From Pseudomonas rhizoryzae (GTDB taxonomy: Bacteria > Pseudomonadota > Gammaproteobacteria > Pseudomonadales > Pseudomonadaceae), in the NCBI RefSeq assembly GCF_005250615.1, contig NZ_SULM01000009.1, forward strand, positions 186,001-250,000: a DNA stretch of 64,000 nucleotides, read 5' to 3'. The notes beneath the pieces are model-generated. The model worked only from the letters and a program-made list of their open reading frames with translations, had not been told where the DNA came from and ran no database searches. Position 1 is the stretch's first letter. Each line of letters begins with the position of its first letter. Position numbers and translations under genes: made by a program. This document shows positions 35,344 through 44,769 of the stretch, in pieces.

Positions 35344-37593
35344 CTACCTTTTGTGTACCGGCGACGGTCGTTGTTTAGGTAAGGCGAAATAGAAGGTGGC
35401 GCCCTCGCCCACGGCGCCTTCGGCCCAGACGCGACCGTCATGACGCTCGATGATGCGACGCACGCTGGCCAGGCCGATGCCGACGCCTTCGAATTCGTCG
35501 ACATGGTGCAGACGCTGGAAGACCCCGAACAGCTTGCCCACGTAATCCATGTTGAAGCCGACGCCATTATCGCGCACGAAGACGATGTCCTCGGAATCGC
35601 TCGGCTGGGTGCCGATTTCGATCACCGCGGGATCTGCGTAACGGCTGTACTTGATGGCATTGGCCAGCAGGTTGCGTAAGGCGAGATGGACGAAGGCCGC
35701 ATCGGCGATCACCACGGGCAAGTCGCCAACCCGCCACTCCACCTGGCGATCGGCATAGTCCGGCGCCATCTCTTCGCGGATGGCCTCCACCAGCGCCGTG
35801 AGGTTCACGTCGGAATAGCGGATCGCGGCGCGGCCCATCTGCGAGAAGCTCAGCAGATTATCGACCAGGCTACCGGCGAAGCGGGCGGAGGAACCGATGT
35901 TCTCGAGGAAGCGTCGCCCCCGCTCGGACAGCTTGCCACCCTCGATATCGCCCAGCAGCTCGGCATAACCGGCGATGTGCCGCAGTGGCGCCCGCAGATC
36001 GTGGGACACGCTGTAGGAGAAGGCCGCCAACTCCTTGTTGCTGCGCTGCAGTTCCTCGGCCAGCTCGGCCAGCTCTTCCGCCTTGCGCAGCACGATACCG
36101 CGGACCGCATTACGCAATTCGAGCGCACTCTCGACTTCCAATGCCGACCAGGGCAGCGAAAGGCCACGCACCGTCTCCTGCCAGAGCACGAAGCTCTGCC
36201 GCGGCGAGAGTCGACCGTCGTCGCTCTCCTGCTTGGTTGGGCGCCCCGCCCAGTTCACCACCTGGACGAGTTCGGCGCGGAACCAGATCAGGTAGTGGGA
36301 ATGCAGCTCGGAGATGGGTACGGCGAGAATGCCAGCGGCATACTGGGCCAGCCTGGGTAGCTCGGCGATGTCCTTGGCGACGTTGTCGGTCGCGTAGTGA
36401 TCCTTGACGTTGGTCGACAACCATTCGATCAACTCGTCTACCTGTTCACGCGGCGGCGTCTGACCGATCAACTCGGTGCCGTCCGAGGAAATGATGGCCG
36501 CACCCTGGGCCCGGGCGAAGTCCAGGTAGACCTGCGGCAGGTCGAGCAGGCCCTGGCAGACGCTGTCGCGATCCGCCATGCTCGACAGCAGTTGCACCAT
36601 GGACTGGCGCAGGGCGAGACGTCGGTCGGACTCGGCATGGGTCTCGGCGGCGTCGAGTTGCAGGGATAGCACCCGGCCGAACAACTCGCAGGCGGTGCGC
36701 GTCTGGAAGGACACCCGCTGCGGCTGGCGATCATGGCAGAGCACCAGACCCCAGAGCCGGTCGCCGACCACGATGGACACGGACATCGAGGCCAGGGTCC
36801 CCATGTTCCTCATGTACTGCAGGTGTACCGGCGATACGCTACGCAGGTGGGCGAAGCTCAGGTCCAGTGGCTGGCCTGTCAGCGGATTGTCTTGCGGCTG
36901 CAACGGCGAGGGCTGGTAGTAGGCATTGCCGATCACCCGGATGCGGTTGGCCAGATACAGCCGCCGCGCCTGAGCGGGGATGTCCGATGCCGGAAACCTC
37001 AGGCCCAGGTAGCTCGGCACGCCCGGATCACGCTCCTCGGCCAGCACCTGACCGTGACCGTCTTCGTCGAAGCGATAGATCATGGCGTGATCGAAGCCGG
37101 AGATGCGCTTGGCCTCGTGGACCGCCAGCTTGGCAATGGCCTCGACCGTTTCCGCCTGATGCAGTTGTTCAATGAACACCCGCACCATGGGATACAGGGT
37201 ATTGAGGCCCAGACTGCTGTCCACCGGCGCCTCGAATTCGACGATCAGCACCTTTTCGAAGCGATGCATGAACAGGGCGAAGACCTGGTCGCGCGGACCG
37301 AGGGTCACATCCCCCAGATAGGAAGGATTCTGCTCTTCCTGATCCAGCGCCGCGATCATGGCGGGCAAATCCATACGCGGCAGCAATTCGCCCAGGGTTC
37401 GACCGACCACCTCTTCCACCGCCACACCCAGGTACTCGCGCACGTTGGCGCTGGCCTGGACGATGCGCAGATCCGGCTCTTCCACGGCGAACAGGAAGCC
37501 ATGCTCCTGAATACTGCCGGGAATATGGATCGGCTCATTGGCGCAATCGGCCAGTGCATCGGGCTGCGTCGTGGAATGGGACTCAAGCGCCAA
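35344..37593 (-). CDS. bphP: Bacteriophytochrome histidine kinase
   Basis: 749-residue red/far-red photoreceptor. PAS domain with chromophore cysteine 17 in ADCANEPIHIPGSIQEHG; GAF (about 140-310) with the signature FPASDIPAQARRLYLANRIR; PHY (about 320-500) whose tongue has PRQSFVLWQETV; then histidine kinase with YSVSHDLRAPLRHIAGYAEL and an ATPase domain with DNGVGFNMDYVGKLFGVFQR. Biliverdin binds covalently through Cys17. The start is a TTG at 37593 with GAGG eight bases ahead; no ATG near it keeps the PAS N-terminus. First gene of a four-gene operon ending in bphO. Confidence 0.93.
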   Translation of the reverse strand: MALESHSTTQPDALADCANEPIHIPGSIQEHGFLFAVEEPDLRIVQASANVREYLGVAVEEVVGRTLGELLPRMDLPAMIAALDQEEQNPSYLGDVTLGPRDQVFALFMHRFEKVLIVEFEAPVDSSLGLNTLYPMVRVFIEQLHQAETVEAIAKLAVHEAKRISGFDHAMIYRFDEDGHGQVLAEERDPGVPSYLGLRFPASDIPAQARRLYLANRIRVIGNAYYQPSPLQPQDNPLTGQPLDLSFAHLRSVSPVHLQYMRNMGTLASMSVSIVVGDRLWGLVLCHDRQPQRVSFQTRTACELFGRVLSLQLDAAETHAESDRRLALRQSMVQLLSSMADRDSVCQGLLDLPQVYLDFARAQGAAIISSDGTELIGQTPPREQVDELIEWLSTNVKDHYATDNVAKDIAELPRLAQYAAGILAVPISELHSHYLIWFRAELVQVVNWAGRPTKQESDDGRLSPRQSFVLWQETVRGLSLPWSALEVESALELRNAVRGIVLRKAEELAELAEELQRSNKELAAFSYSVSHDLRAPLRHIAGYAELLGDIEGGKLSERGRRFLENIGSSARFAGSLVDNLLSFSQMGRAAIRYSDVNLTALVEAIREEMAPDYADRQVEWRVGDLPVVIADAAFVHLALRNLLANAIKYSRYADPAVIEIGTQPSDSEDIVFVRDNGVGFNMDYVGKLFGVFQRLHHVDEFEGVGIGLASVRRIIERHDGRVWAEGAVGEGATFYFALPKQRPSPVHKR

Positions 37594-37805
37594 ACCGGAA
37601 ACCTCACGTAATCGGAAAGAAGCGCATGAAGGAGGTGCGCATGAACGAAAAAGCGTCCTGCCAGCCTATCAGACCCGACACGGGAGGCGAAGCGATACGG
37701 CATGAATCCTCGCTTCGACATCGACTGCGACACAGCGGCCGGGACCGACCTGGAATCTTCGTCGTCGCTACCCGGTCGGAGCTGTTTTAGGATCGGATCT
37801 CGCCC

Positions 37806-38810
37806 ATGTCCCTGCGTCTCGCTCTGCCGCTGGCCGCCCTGCTCGCAAGCCCACTCGCCGTGGCCGCCACTGCCTACGGTGAACGCCTGGAAGGTTTCGA
37901 CTATGACTTCCCGGTGCGGCAATTCGCCTTCGAGTCCCAGCAGCAACCGCTTGAAATGGCCTATCTTGACGTAGCGCCCAGCGGCCGGGCGAACGGTCGC
38001 ACAGTGGTCCTGCTGCACGGCAAGAACTTCTGCGCCGGCACCTGGGCGGACAGCATTCGCACGCTGAGCGCCGCCGGCTATCGCGTGGTCGCGCCCGATC
38101 AGATCGGCTTCTGCAAATCCACCAAGCCGGCACACTATCAATATAGCTTCCAGCAATTGGCGGCGAACACCCACGCCCTGCTCGACCATCTGGGTATCGC
38201 CAAGGTCACCCTGATCGGCCATTCGACGGGCGGTATGTTGGCGACCCGCTACGCCCTGCTCTATCCGGATACCACCGAACAACTGGTGCTGGTCAATCCC
38301 ATCGGCCTGGAAGACTGGAAGGCGCTGGGCGTGCCCTATCGCAGCGTGGACCAGTGGTACGCACGGGAACTGAAAACCTCGGCGGCGGGCATTCGCGACT
38401 ATGAACGCACCACCTACTACGCGGGCCAATGGTCACCGCGCTACGAGCGGTGGGTGGACATGCTGGCAGGCCTCAATGCAGGGCCGGGCAAGCAAAGGGT
38501 CGCCTGGAATTCGGCACTGCTCTACGACATGATCTACACCCAGCGGGTGGTGTACGAATTTGGCCAACTGCGCATGCCCACCCTGCTGCTGATCGGCCAG
38601 CGCGACACCACCGCCATTGGCAAGGACGCGGCGCCACCGGAGGTGAAGGCACGCCTGGGCCACTACCCGGAACTGGGCAGAGCCGCAGCCAAGCGCATTC
38701 CCCAGGCGACCCTGGTGGAATTCGACGACCTTGGCCACGCCCCGCAGATGCAGGCGCCGGAGCGTTTCCATCAGGCACTGTTGCAGGGCTTGCAAGCGCT
38801 GGCCAAGTAG
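37806..38810 (+). CDS. Secreted alpha/beta hydrolase
   Basis: 334-residue hydrolase with a signal peptide (MSLRLALPLAALLASPLAVA then ATAYGE), so periplasmic or exported. Oxyanion region VVLLHGKNFCAGTW; nucleophile elbow GHSTGG near residue 139; acid in LLIGQRDTTA; catalytic histidine in DDLGHAPQMQAPE. The family covers esterases, epoxide hydrolases and haloperoxidase-like enzymes; substrate not assignable. It diverges from bphP and ends with a strong hairpin terminator. Confidence 0.88.
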   Translation: MSLRLALPLAALLASPLAVAATAYGERLEGFDYDFPVRQFAFESQQQPLEMAYLDVAPSGRANGRTVVLLHGKNFCAGTWADSIRTLSAAGYRVVAPDQIGFCKSTKPAHYQYSFQQLAANTHALLDHLGIAKVTLIGHSTGGMLATRYALLYPDTTEQLVLVNPIGLEDWKALGVPYRSVDQWYARELKTSAAGIRDYERTTYYAGQWSPRYERWVDMLAGLNAGPGKQRVAWNSALLYDMIYTQRVVYEFGQLRMPTLLLIGQRDTTAIGKDAAPPEVKARLGHYPELGRAAAKRIPQATLVEFDDLGHAPQMQAPERFHQALLQGLQALAK

Positions 38811-38834
38811 CGCGCCCTCTCCTTTGCGCAAAGA

Positions 38835-38867
38835 AAAGGGCAGCGCACCTCAGGTACGCTGCCCTTT
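38835..38867 (+). terminator. Terminator hairpin after alpha/beta hydrolase
   Basis: AAAGGGCAGCG / CGCTGCCCTTT, 11-bp perfect stem with a partly paired 11-base apex, 25 bases after the stop and ending in TTT. Confidence 0.75.
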
Positions 38868-38878
38868 CATCACCTAGC

Positions 38879-39069
38879 TAGGTTCTGTACGAAAAATGCC
38901 TACGCTCGGTGATGCTTCGTTGAAAAAGGCCTGGGTCGCCAGCCCGGTCGGAATGCTCATTTACCACTCGTAAACTCGTTCGCGAGCCCGGTCCGCTTCC
39001 TCAGCCTTTTTCGCGGGGCCGCCTAGGCCTCGCCTGACCTTCGCTCGGCGACTTTTCGTACAGAACCTA
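38879..39069. repeat. Dispersed palindromic repeat, copy B (191 bp)
   Basis: Ends are a perfect 17-bp inverted repeat, TAGGTTCTGTACGAAAA (38879-38895) and its complement (39053-39069). The inside contains the family core (38952-38975) and a 79-base block (38952-39030) that matches copy C inverted (50922-51000) at 69 positions by eye count. No open frame or promoter is evident. It lies between two genuine terminators, so it is outside the flanking transcripts. Confidence 0.8.
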
Positions 39070-39070
39070 A

Positions 39071-39098
39071 GGCGCTATCGACAGCCAGCGATAGCGCC
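39071..39098 (-). terminator. Terminator hairpin of gdhB
   Basis: GGCGCTATCG / CGATAGCGCC, 10-bp perfect stem and 8-base loop, 8 bases beyond the gdhB stop on the minus strand. Confidence 0.65.
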
Positions 39099-39106
39099 GC
39101 CCTAGG

Positions 39107-42100
39107 TCAGGCGCTGCTGCTGGCCAGGTCCGCCAGTTCGCGACTGGCGACGCTGTACATCGCATAGTCCTGGCCGCTGGCGTTACGCAGGTCCACCAGT
39201 AGGCCACGCCAGCGCTCTACCGCCGCCCGGTGCTGTTCCAGCCACAGCGACAGCCGCGCTTCCGGATCGCTGGAGGCCTCGGCAAGATTGAGCATGCCAA
39301 CGGTGATGGCGCGCTGCTGCACGTCCACCTCGTCGCGGAAGGCCTCTCGTGCCAGGGCCTGCCAGGCATTGGCCACCGGCAACTGGTTGAGCTGCTGCTG
39401 GTACCAGGTGAGATCCAGCACGTCGCCTGCCGCGAACCAGGTCGCCGCCACTTCCAGCGGGTCCTGGGACGTGACGTCCGCCGCCTGGATCACCGGTAGC
39501 AGGGTATAGATGTGGTTGGTCCCTGCCACCACCCGCGCCAGCAGCTCGGGTACGCCCGCCTCGGTATAGGCCCGGAAGCGCTCTTCCCAGTCCTGGCGCG
39601 GCTCACCCTGCAACAGTTCGTCCAGGCGCACCCCCAGCGCCGCGATGCGCGGCCCGAAGAAGGCCGCCGCGGCCCCGGCATCCAGGCCGCTGCGGTGACT
39701 GCGCAGGAACCAGCGGGTAGCCCGCCGCCCCAGGCGCATCAGTTCGCTCATGAGGCGCAGTTGCAACTCGGCCGGCACCTGGTGATCCAGGGCTTCCACC
39801 TGCCGCCACCAGTGCGGTAGGTGCAGGACATCGCGCATGACCACGTAGGCCCGGGCGACATCCGCGGCGCTCATGCCGGTGGATTCGCGCAGGCGCTGCA
39901 CGAAGGTGATGCCCATGTGATTGATCAGATCGTTGGCGATCTGGTTGGCGACGATCTCACGCTTGAGACGATGCCGTGCCATCGCCTCGGGGAATTGCTC
40001 GGTGAGCCGCTTCGGGAAGGCCCCTTGCATATCGCGAGCGAGATAGTCGTCGTCCGGTACCGAGGAGGCGAGCAACTGCTCCTTGAGATCGATCTTGCTG
40101 TAGGAGATCAGCACCGACAGTTCGGCCCGGGTCAGGCCCTGTTCCTTGGCCGCCCGCTCGGCCAGCACCTCGTCGCTGGGCAGGAATTCGAGAGTGCGGT
40201 CCAGCTTGCCGCGGCCTTCGAGATCCACGATCAGCCGCTGGTACTCGGCCAGATGGGTGCGCGCCCGGTATTCGGCGAGGGACAGCGCGCCGGTCTGCAT
40301 ATAGTTGTTGGCGACCACCAGCTCGCCGACTTCGTCGGTCATCTCCACCATCAGGGTGTTGCGCTGCTTGACGGTCATGTCGCCCGCGGAGACCACGTCG
40401 CCCAGCAGGATCTTGATGTTGACTTCATGGTCGGAGCAGTCCACGCCGCCGGCGTTGTCGATGAAGTCGGTGTTGCAGGCACCGCCATGCAGACCGAATT
40501 CCACCCGCGCCAGCTGACTCATGCCCAGGTTGCCACCCTCGCCCACCACCTTGGCGCGCAGGTCGCAGCCATCCACCCGCAGGGCGTCGTTGGCCTTGTC
40601 GCCGATGTCGGCATGGCTTTCGAAGCTGGCCTTCACATAGGTGCCGATACCGCCATTCCAGATCAAGTCCACGGGCGCCTTGAGCAGCGCATGGATCAAC
40701 TCGTTGGGGGTCAGGTGATCGGCCTGCAGATCGAAGCGCGCCTTCATCTCGGGGCTGATGGCGATGCGCTTGGCGCTACGCGGGAAGATGCCGCCGCCCT
40801 GGGAGATCAGACTGGCGTCATAATCGGTCCAGCTGGAGCGCGGCAGGTTGAACAGGCGCTCGCGTTCGACATAGCTGCGTTCGGCGTCCGGGTTGGGATC
40901 GATGAAAATGTGCAGGTGGTTGAAGGCCGCCACCAGCTGCAGGCTGCGCGAGCGCAGCAGGCCGTTGCCGAAGACGTCGCCGGCCATGTCGCCGATGCCC
41001 ACCACCGTGACCGGATCGGTCTGCACATCGATACCGCGCTCGCGGAAGTGGCGCTGCACGCTGACCCAGGCGCCGCGAGAGGTGATGCCCATCTTCTTGT
41101 GGTCGTAACCCGCCGAGCCACCGGAGGCGAAGGCGTCGTCGAGCCAGAAGCCATAGTCACGCGCGATGCCGTTGGCGATGTCGGAGAAGGTCGCGGTGCC
41201 CTTGTCGGCCGCCACCACCAGATAGGGATCGTCGCTGTCGTAGCGCACCACCGCGGCGGGTGGTACCACCTCCCCCTCTTTCAGGTTATCAGTGATATCC
41301 AGCAGGCCGCTGATGAAGATGCGGTAGCAGGCGATGGCCTCGGCCTGGATGTCGTCGCGTGAGCCGCCCGTCGGCAGGCGGCGCGGTACGAAGCCCCCCT
41401 TGGCGCCTACCGGCACGATCACCGAGTTCTTCACCTGTTGCGCCTTGACCAGGCCCAGCACCTCGGTGCGGTAGTCTTCCTCGCGATCCGACCAGCGCAG
41501 GCCACCGCGGGCGACGTTGCCGAATCTCAGATGTACCCCTTCCACCCGCGGGCTGTAGACGAAGATCTCGTAGCGCGGCACCGGCCGCGGCAACTCGGGA
41601 ATGGCCTTGGGATCGAGCTTGAAGCTGAAGTAGGCCTTGGCCTTGCCGGCGGCGTCGGGCTGGAAGACGTTGGTCCTCAGGGTCGCCTTGATCAGATCCA
41701 GGTAGCGCCGCAGGATGCGGTCCTCGTTGAGCACCGCGACGTCGTCGAGTGCACTGAGGATGGCCTGCTCCAGGCGCTGCTGCTTGTCGTCCAGGTCTTC
41801 GCTGGTCATGCGCCGTGCCAGGTAGAACTTCATGCGGAACAGCCGCACCAGTTCCCGGGCGATGTCGACGTGGGCGTTGAGGGTGGCGGCGATGTAGCCG
41901 ATGTCGAAGCCGATGCGAATCTGCTTCAGATAACGGGCATAGGCACGCAGCACCGCCACGTCACGCCAGGGCAATCCGGCGGTGAGCACCAGGCGGTTGA
42001 AGCTATCGTTTTCCGCCTGGCCCTCCACCACCTGGACGAAGGCGTCCTGGAAGGTGTCGTTGAGCTGCTGCAGGTCCAGTTCCAGACCTGCCACGGTGGT

Positions 42101-43954
42101 GAAGGCGAAGTCGTGAATCCAGTAGCGGCGACCATTGCGATGGCGCAGCTCGTAGGGGAATTCGCCGAGCACGCGCAAGCCGAGATTTTCCAGGATCGGC
42201 AACACATCCGACAGCGCCAGGGGCGTATCGGCGTGGTAGAGCTTGCAATGCAGAATATTGTCGCCGGTCTGGGTCAGCGGCTGGTAAAAGCCCATGGCCA
42301 GGCTGCGCTCGTCGTTCAGCGCCAGCAGGTGGCGCATATCCACCACCGCCAGGTGCGGCGCGAAGCGTTCGCGATAACCGGCCGGGAAGCCCAGCGGGTA
42401 GTCGGCCAGGATGGAGGTGCCCTGGGCTTCGCCGAAGCTGTCCACCATCAGGCTGGCGAAATCGTCCTTCCAGCTGCGGCAGGCCTGCACCATCTCCTGC
42501 TCCAGGCGAGCCGGATCGGCGTCCTGGGGCTGTAGCGGATCGACGCGCAAGATGAACTGCACCCTGGCCAGCACCGATTCGGAAAAGAAGGTCCAGAACT
42601 CGCAGTCGGTGCCATGCAGGCGATCCATGAGGATCTGCTGCATGCGCTGGCGAACTTCGGTGGAATAGATGTCACGCGGCACGTAGGCCAGGCAATAGAA
42701 GAACTGGCCATAGGGATCGCGGCGCAGGAAGACGCGCACCTTGCTGCGCTCCTGGATCTGCACGATGGCCATGGCGGTACTGAACAGCTCGTCAACCGGG
42801 GTCTGGAACAGGTCGTCCCGGGGCAAGCCTTCGAGAACCTGGGCCAGCTCCTTGCCGAGGTGGGCGCTGCTGTCGAAGTCGGCGCGGCGGCGTACCTCGT
42901 CTACCTTGCGGCGGATGTAGGGAATCTCGCGCACGCTGTCGTTGTAGACACTGGAGGTATAGAGCCCCATGAAGCGATGCTCGCGTACCACCCGGCCACT
43001 GGCATCCACTTCACGCAGCGAAACGAAATCGGGATAGGCCGGCCGATGCACGCGACTGGGATCGGCGGCCTTGGCGAAGGACAGCAGCACCGGCTCACGT
43101 AGATAGCGCAGTGGCTCGCCGGAAAGGGGCACCGCGGCGGTCTCGGGACGGCCACGCAGACGACGCGACAAGCCTAGCAGCGATTCGGCTGCATAACGCT
43201 GCACCGCCGTCTCGCCCTCACCTTCAACGGTGAACTCTTCGTAGCCGAGAAAGGTGAATCGGTCGTTACGCAGCCAATCGAGGAAGGCCTTGACCTCGGC
43301 CAGCTCGCCCTCTTCGACGCCCACCGGACGCTCGTCCAGCCAGACCAGCAGGTCGGCGACCTTGGCCTTCATGGCGGCGAAGTCTCCCACCGCCAGCTCT
43401 ACCTCGCCGAGGATCTCCCGCAGCGCCGCCTCCAGCGCGCGCAGCTCAGTGGCGGTCCCGCAGCGATCGATCTCGAGGAACATCAGCGCCTCGCGCGTGA
43501 CCCCCTCGCCCTGTTGCCCCTTGGGCAGCAATTCGACCAGGCGACCCTGGGCGTCCCGCCGCACGCTGAGCACGCTGTTTTGTAGGGTGTGGACGCTGTA
43601 GCCCTGACGATTGAGCTCCATGCGCACCGAATCCACCAGGAACGGCGAATCCGCATGCAGTACTTCGACGACGGTGTGGCTCGATTGCCAACCATGCCGC
43701 TCGTAATCCGGATTGAAGACCTGGACCCGCGGCTCCTGGGACTCGAAGACCTCCAACAGCCGCCAAGCCGACAGCACACACCCGACCAGATCGGAAAGAC
43801 GGCGCTGGGTCAGTTCCTCCAGCGGGACGATGCCGAAGAATTGGGCGGTGAAGCGCTCCAGTTGGTCGAGGGTAGCCCCTTCGACATGGGTCGCGAGGGC
43901 ATTCTTGAGTTGTTGTTGGAAATCCGCTTGGCTGGCAGCGGTGAAAAACGCCAT
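39107..43954 (-). CDS. gdhB: NAD-specific glutamate dehydrogenase, large type
   Basis: 1615-residue enzyme of the 180-kDa class that oxidatively deaminates glutamate to 2-oxoglutarate with NAD, catabolic and arginine-induced in pseudomonads. The long N-terminal region has ACT-like segments; the catalytic core lies about 800-1250, with the glutamate/NAD-binding residues around GGLRWSDREEDYRTEVLGLVK, KNSVIVPVGAKGGF and VVGIGDMAGDVFGNGLL. The start at 43954 has GGAG seven bases ahead; a longer frame upstream is rejected because 1615 residues matches the P. aeruginosa enzyme. Cytoplasmic, hexameric in the family. Stands alone. Confidence 0.95.
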   Translation of the reverse strand: MAFFTAASQADFQQQLKNALATHVEGATLDQLERFTAQFFGIVPLEELTQRRLSDLVGCVLSAWRLLEVFESQEPRVQVFNPDYERHGWQSSHTVVEVLHADSPFLVDSVRMELNRQGYSVHTLQNSVLSVRRDAQGRLVELLPKGQQGEGVTREALMFLEIDRCGTATELRALEAALREILGEVELAVGDFAAMKAKVADLLVWLDERPVGVEEGELAEVKAFLDWLRNDRFTFLGYEEFTVEGEGETAVQRYAAESLLGLSRRLRGRPETAAVPLSGEPLRYLREPVLLSFAKAADPSRVHRPAYPDFVSLREVDASGRVVREHRFMGLYTSSVYNDSVREIPYIRRKVDEVRRRADFDSSAHLGKELAQVLEGLPRDDLFQTPVDELFSTAMAIVQIQERSKVRVFLRRDPYGQFFYCLAYVPRDIYSTEVRQRMQQILMDRLHGTDCEFWTFFSESVLARVQFILRVDPLQPQDADPARLEQEMVQACRSWKDDFASLMVDSFGEAQGTSILADYPLGFPAGYRERFAPHLAVVDMRHLLALNDERSLAMGFYQPLTQTGDNILHCKLYHADTPLALSDVLPILENLGLRVLGEFPYELRHRNGRRYWIHDFAFTTVAGLELDLQQLNDTFQDAFVQVVEGQAENDSFNRLVLTAGLPWRDVAVLRAYARYLKQIRIGFDIGYIAATLNAHVDIARELVRLFRMKFYLARRMTSEDLDDKQQRLEQAILSALDDVAVLNEDRILRRYLDLIKATLRTNVFQPDAAGKAKAYFSFKLDPKAIPELPRPVPRYEIFVYSPRVEGVHLRFGNVARGGLRWSDREEDYRTEVLGLVKAQQVKNSVIVPVGAKGGFVPRRLPTGGSRDDIQAEAIACYRIFISGLLDITDNLKEGEVVPPAAVVRYDSDDPYLVVAADKGTATFSDIANGIARDYGFWLDDAFASGGSAGYDHKKMGITSRGAWVSVQRHFRERGIDVQTDPVTVVGIGDMAGDVFGNGLLRSRSLQLVAAFNHLHIFIDPNPDAERSYVERERLFNLPRSSWTDYDASLISQGGGIFPRSAKRIAISPEMKARFDLQADHLTPNELIHALLKAPVDLIWNGGIGTYVKASFESHADIGDKANDALRVDGCDLRAKVVGEGGNLGMSQLARVEFGLHGGACNTDFIDNAGGVDCSDHEVNIKILLGDVVSAGDMTVKQRNTLMVEMTDEVGELVVANNYMQTGALSLAEYRARTHLAEYQRLIVDLEGRGKLDRTLEFLPSDEVLAERAAKEQGLTRAELSVLISYSKIDLKEQLLASSVPDDDYLARDMQGAFPKRLTEQFPEAMARHRLKREIVANQIANDLINHMGITFVQRLRESTGMSAADVARAYVVMRDVLHLPHWWRQVEALDHQVPAELQLRLMSELMRLGRRATRWFLRSHRSGLDAGAAAAFFGPRIAALGVRLDELLQGEPRQDWEERFRAYTEAGVPELLARVVAGTNHIYTLLPVIQAADVTSQDPLEVAATWFAAGDVLDLTWYQQQLNQLPVANAWQALAREAFRDEVDVQQRAITVGMLNLAEASSDPEARLSLWLEQHRAAVERWRGLLVDLRNASGQDYAMYSVASRELADLASSSA

Positions 43955-44146
43955 AACCGTACTCCGTCCTGAAGGTGCTGTGGGCTTCGCTCCGCAGAGG
44001 ACAGGCCTCTCCCGGAGCGAGTTCCACAGGGGACGAGGCCGGACTGCACCAAAAAAGTGCAACAATGCAGTAGCGCTAGAGTAGCCGGCAAATACGCCCA
44101 GGCACGTACGTCAGGGCGACAACAAGATTCAGCTGCGGACCGGGTC

Positions 44147-44356
44147 TCAGTAGTGCGGTGGCGGTGCCTCGTCCGGCGCACCACCACCACCCGCGGTCTG
44201 CAATTCGGCCTGCCGCTCCGCCAGTATCCGGATCTGCGCAGCATAGCGATCCAAGGCTTTCTGCTGCTCGACGATGACATCATTGAGCGCCTGGATGGTG
44301 TCATCCTGGAAGGCCTGCCGTATCTCGAGCTCGGCGATACGTTCTTCGAGCGTCAT
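44147..44356 (-). CDS. slyX: SlyX family protein
   Basis: 69-residue coiled coil: LEERIAELEIRQAFQDDTIQ, then a heptad-rich middle, ending in the conserved PPPHY. Role unknown, though slyX is widespread in gammaproteobacteria. The ATG overlaps the HIT gene stop by four bases. Its position with the HIT gene, a porin and proS is also, as I recall, that of P. aeruginosa PAO1. Confidence 0.88.
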   Translation of the reverse strand: MTLEERIAELEIRQAFQDDTIQALNDVIVEQQKALDRYAAQIRILAERQAELQTAGGGGAPDEAPPPHY

Positions 44357-44769
44357 GCCTGCCTCTCCCGTTCGAGCAAGGCCCGCCAACGACCCGCCGC
44401 CTCTTGCCCTTCTTCATCAGCATAGGGCTCACGGGGTGAATGCCCCCAAACAGGCCCTGGCCACGCCGGGTCTTCCTCGCAACGTAAGACCAGATGCACG
44501 TGCAATTGTCTGACGACGTTACCCAAGGCGCCGATATTCAACTTGTGACCCGGCTGTGTGTTACGCAACACCTGAGCCACAAGTGTCACTTCTTGCCACA
44601 GTTGTTGCTGATCATCCGGTGCCAGATCGAGGATCTCGGTAACACTCTCTCGGTGCGGCACCAGTACCAGCCAGTCATAACGGCGATCGTTCAGTAGCAA
44701 AACCCGGCAAAGCGTCAAGGACGCCACTTCCAGGGTGTCGCCAGCCAGTCGTGAATCGAGTTGGAACAT
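44353..44769 (-). CDS. HIT family protein
   Basis: 138-residue histidine-triad nucleotide-binding protein. The triad region reads RQLHVHLVLR: the first two histidines are kept, while the third position is valine. The second histidine is the nucleophile, so nucleotidyl transfer or hydrolysis is possible but altered. Related HIT proteins cleave AMP-linked substrates. The start at 44769 has GGAG five bases ahead. Overlaps slyX. Confidence 0.85.
   Translation of the reverse strand: MFQLDSRLAGDTLEVASLTLCRVLLLNDRRYDWLVLVPHRESVTEILDLAPDDQQQLWQEVTLVAQVLRNTQPGHKLNIGALGNVVRQLHVHLVLRCEEDPAWPGPVWGHSPREPYADEEGQEAAGRWRALLERERQA

Noticed and set aside
39821-41362. A 513-codon plus-strand frame opposite gdhB
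   Set aside because: Lies wholly inside the catalytic region of glutamate dehydrogenase on the other strand; no signal of translation.
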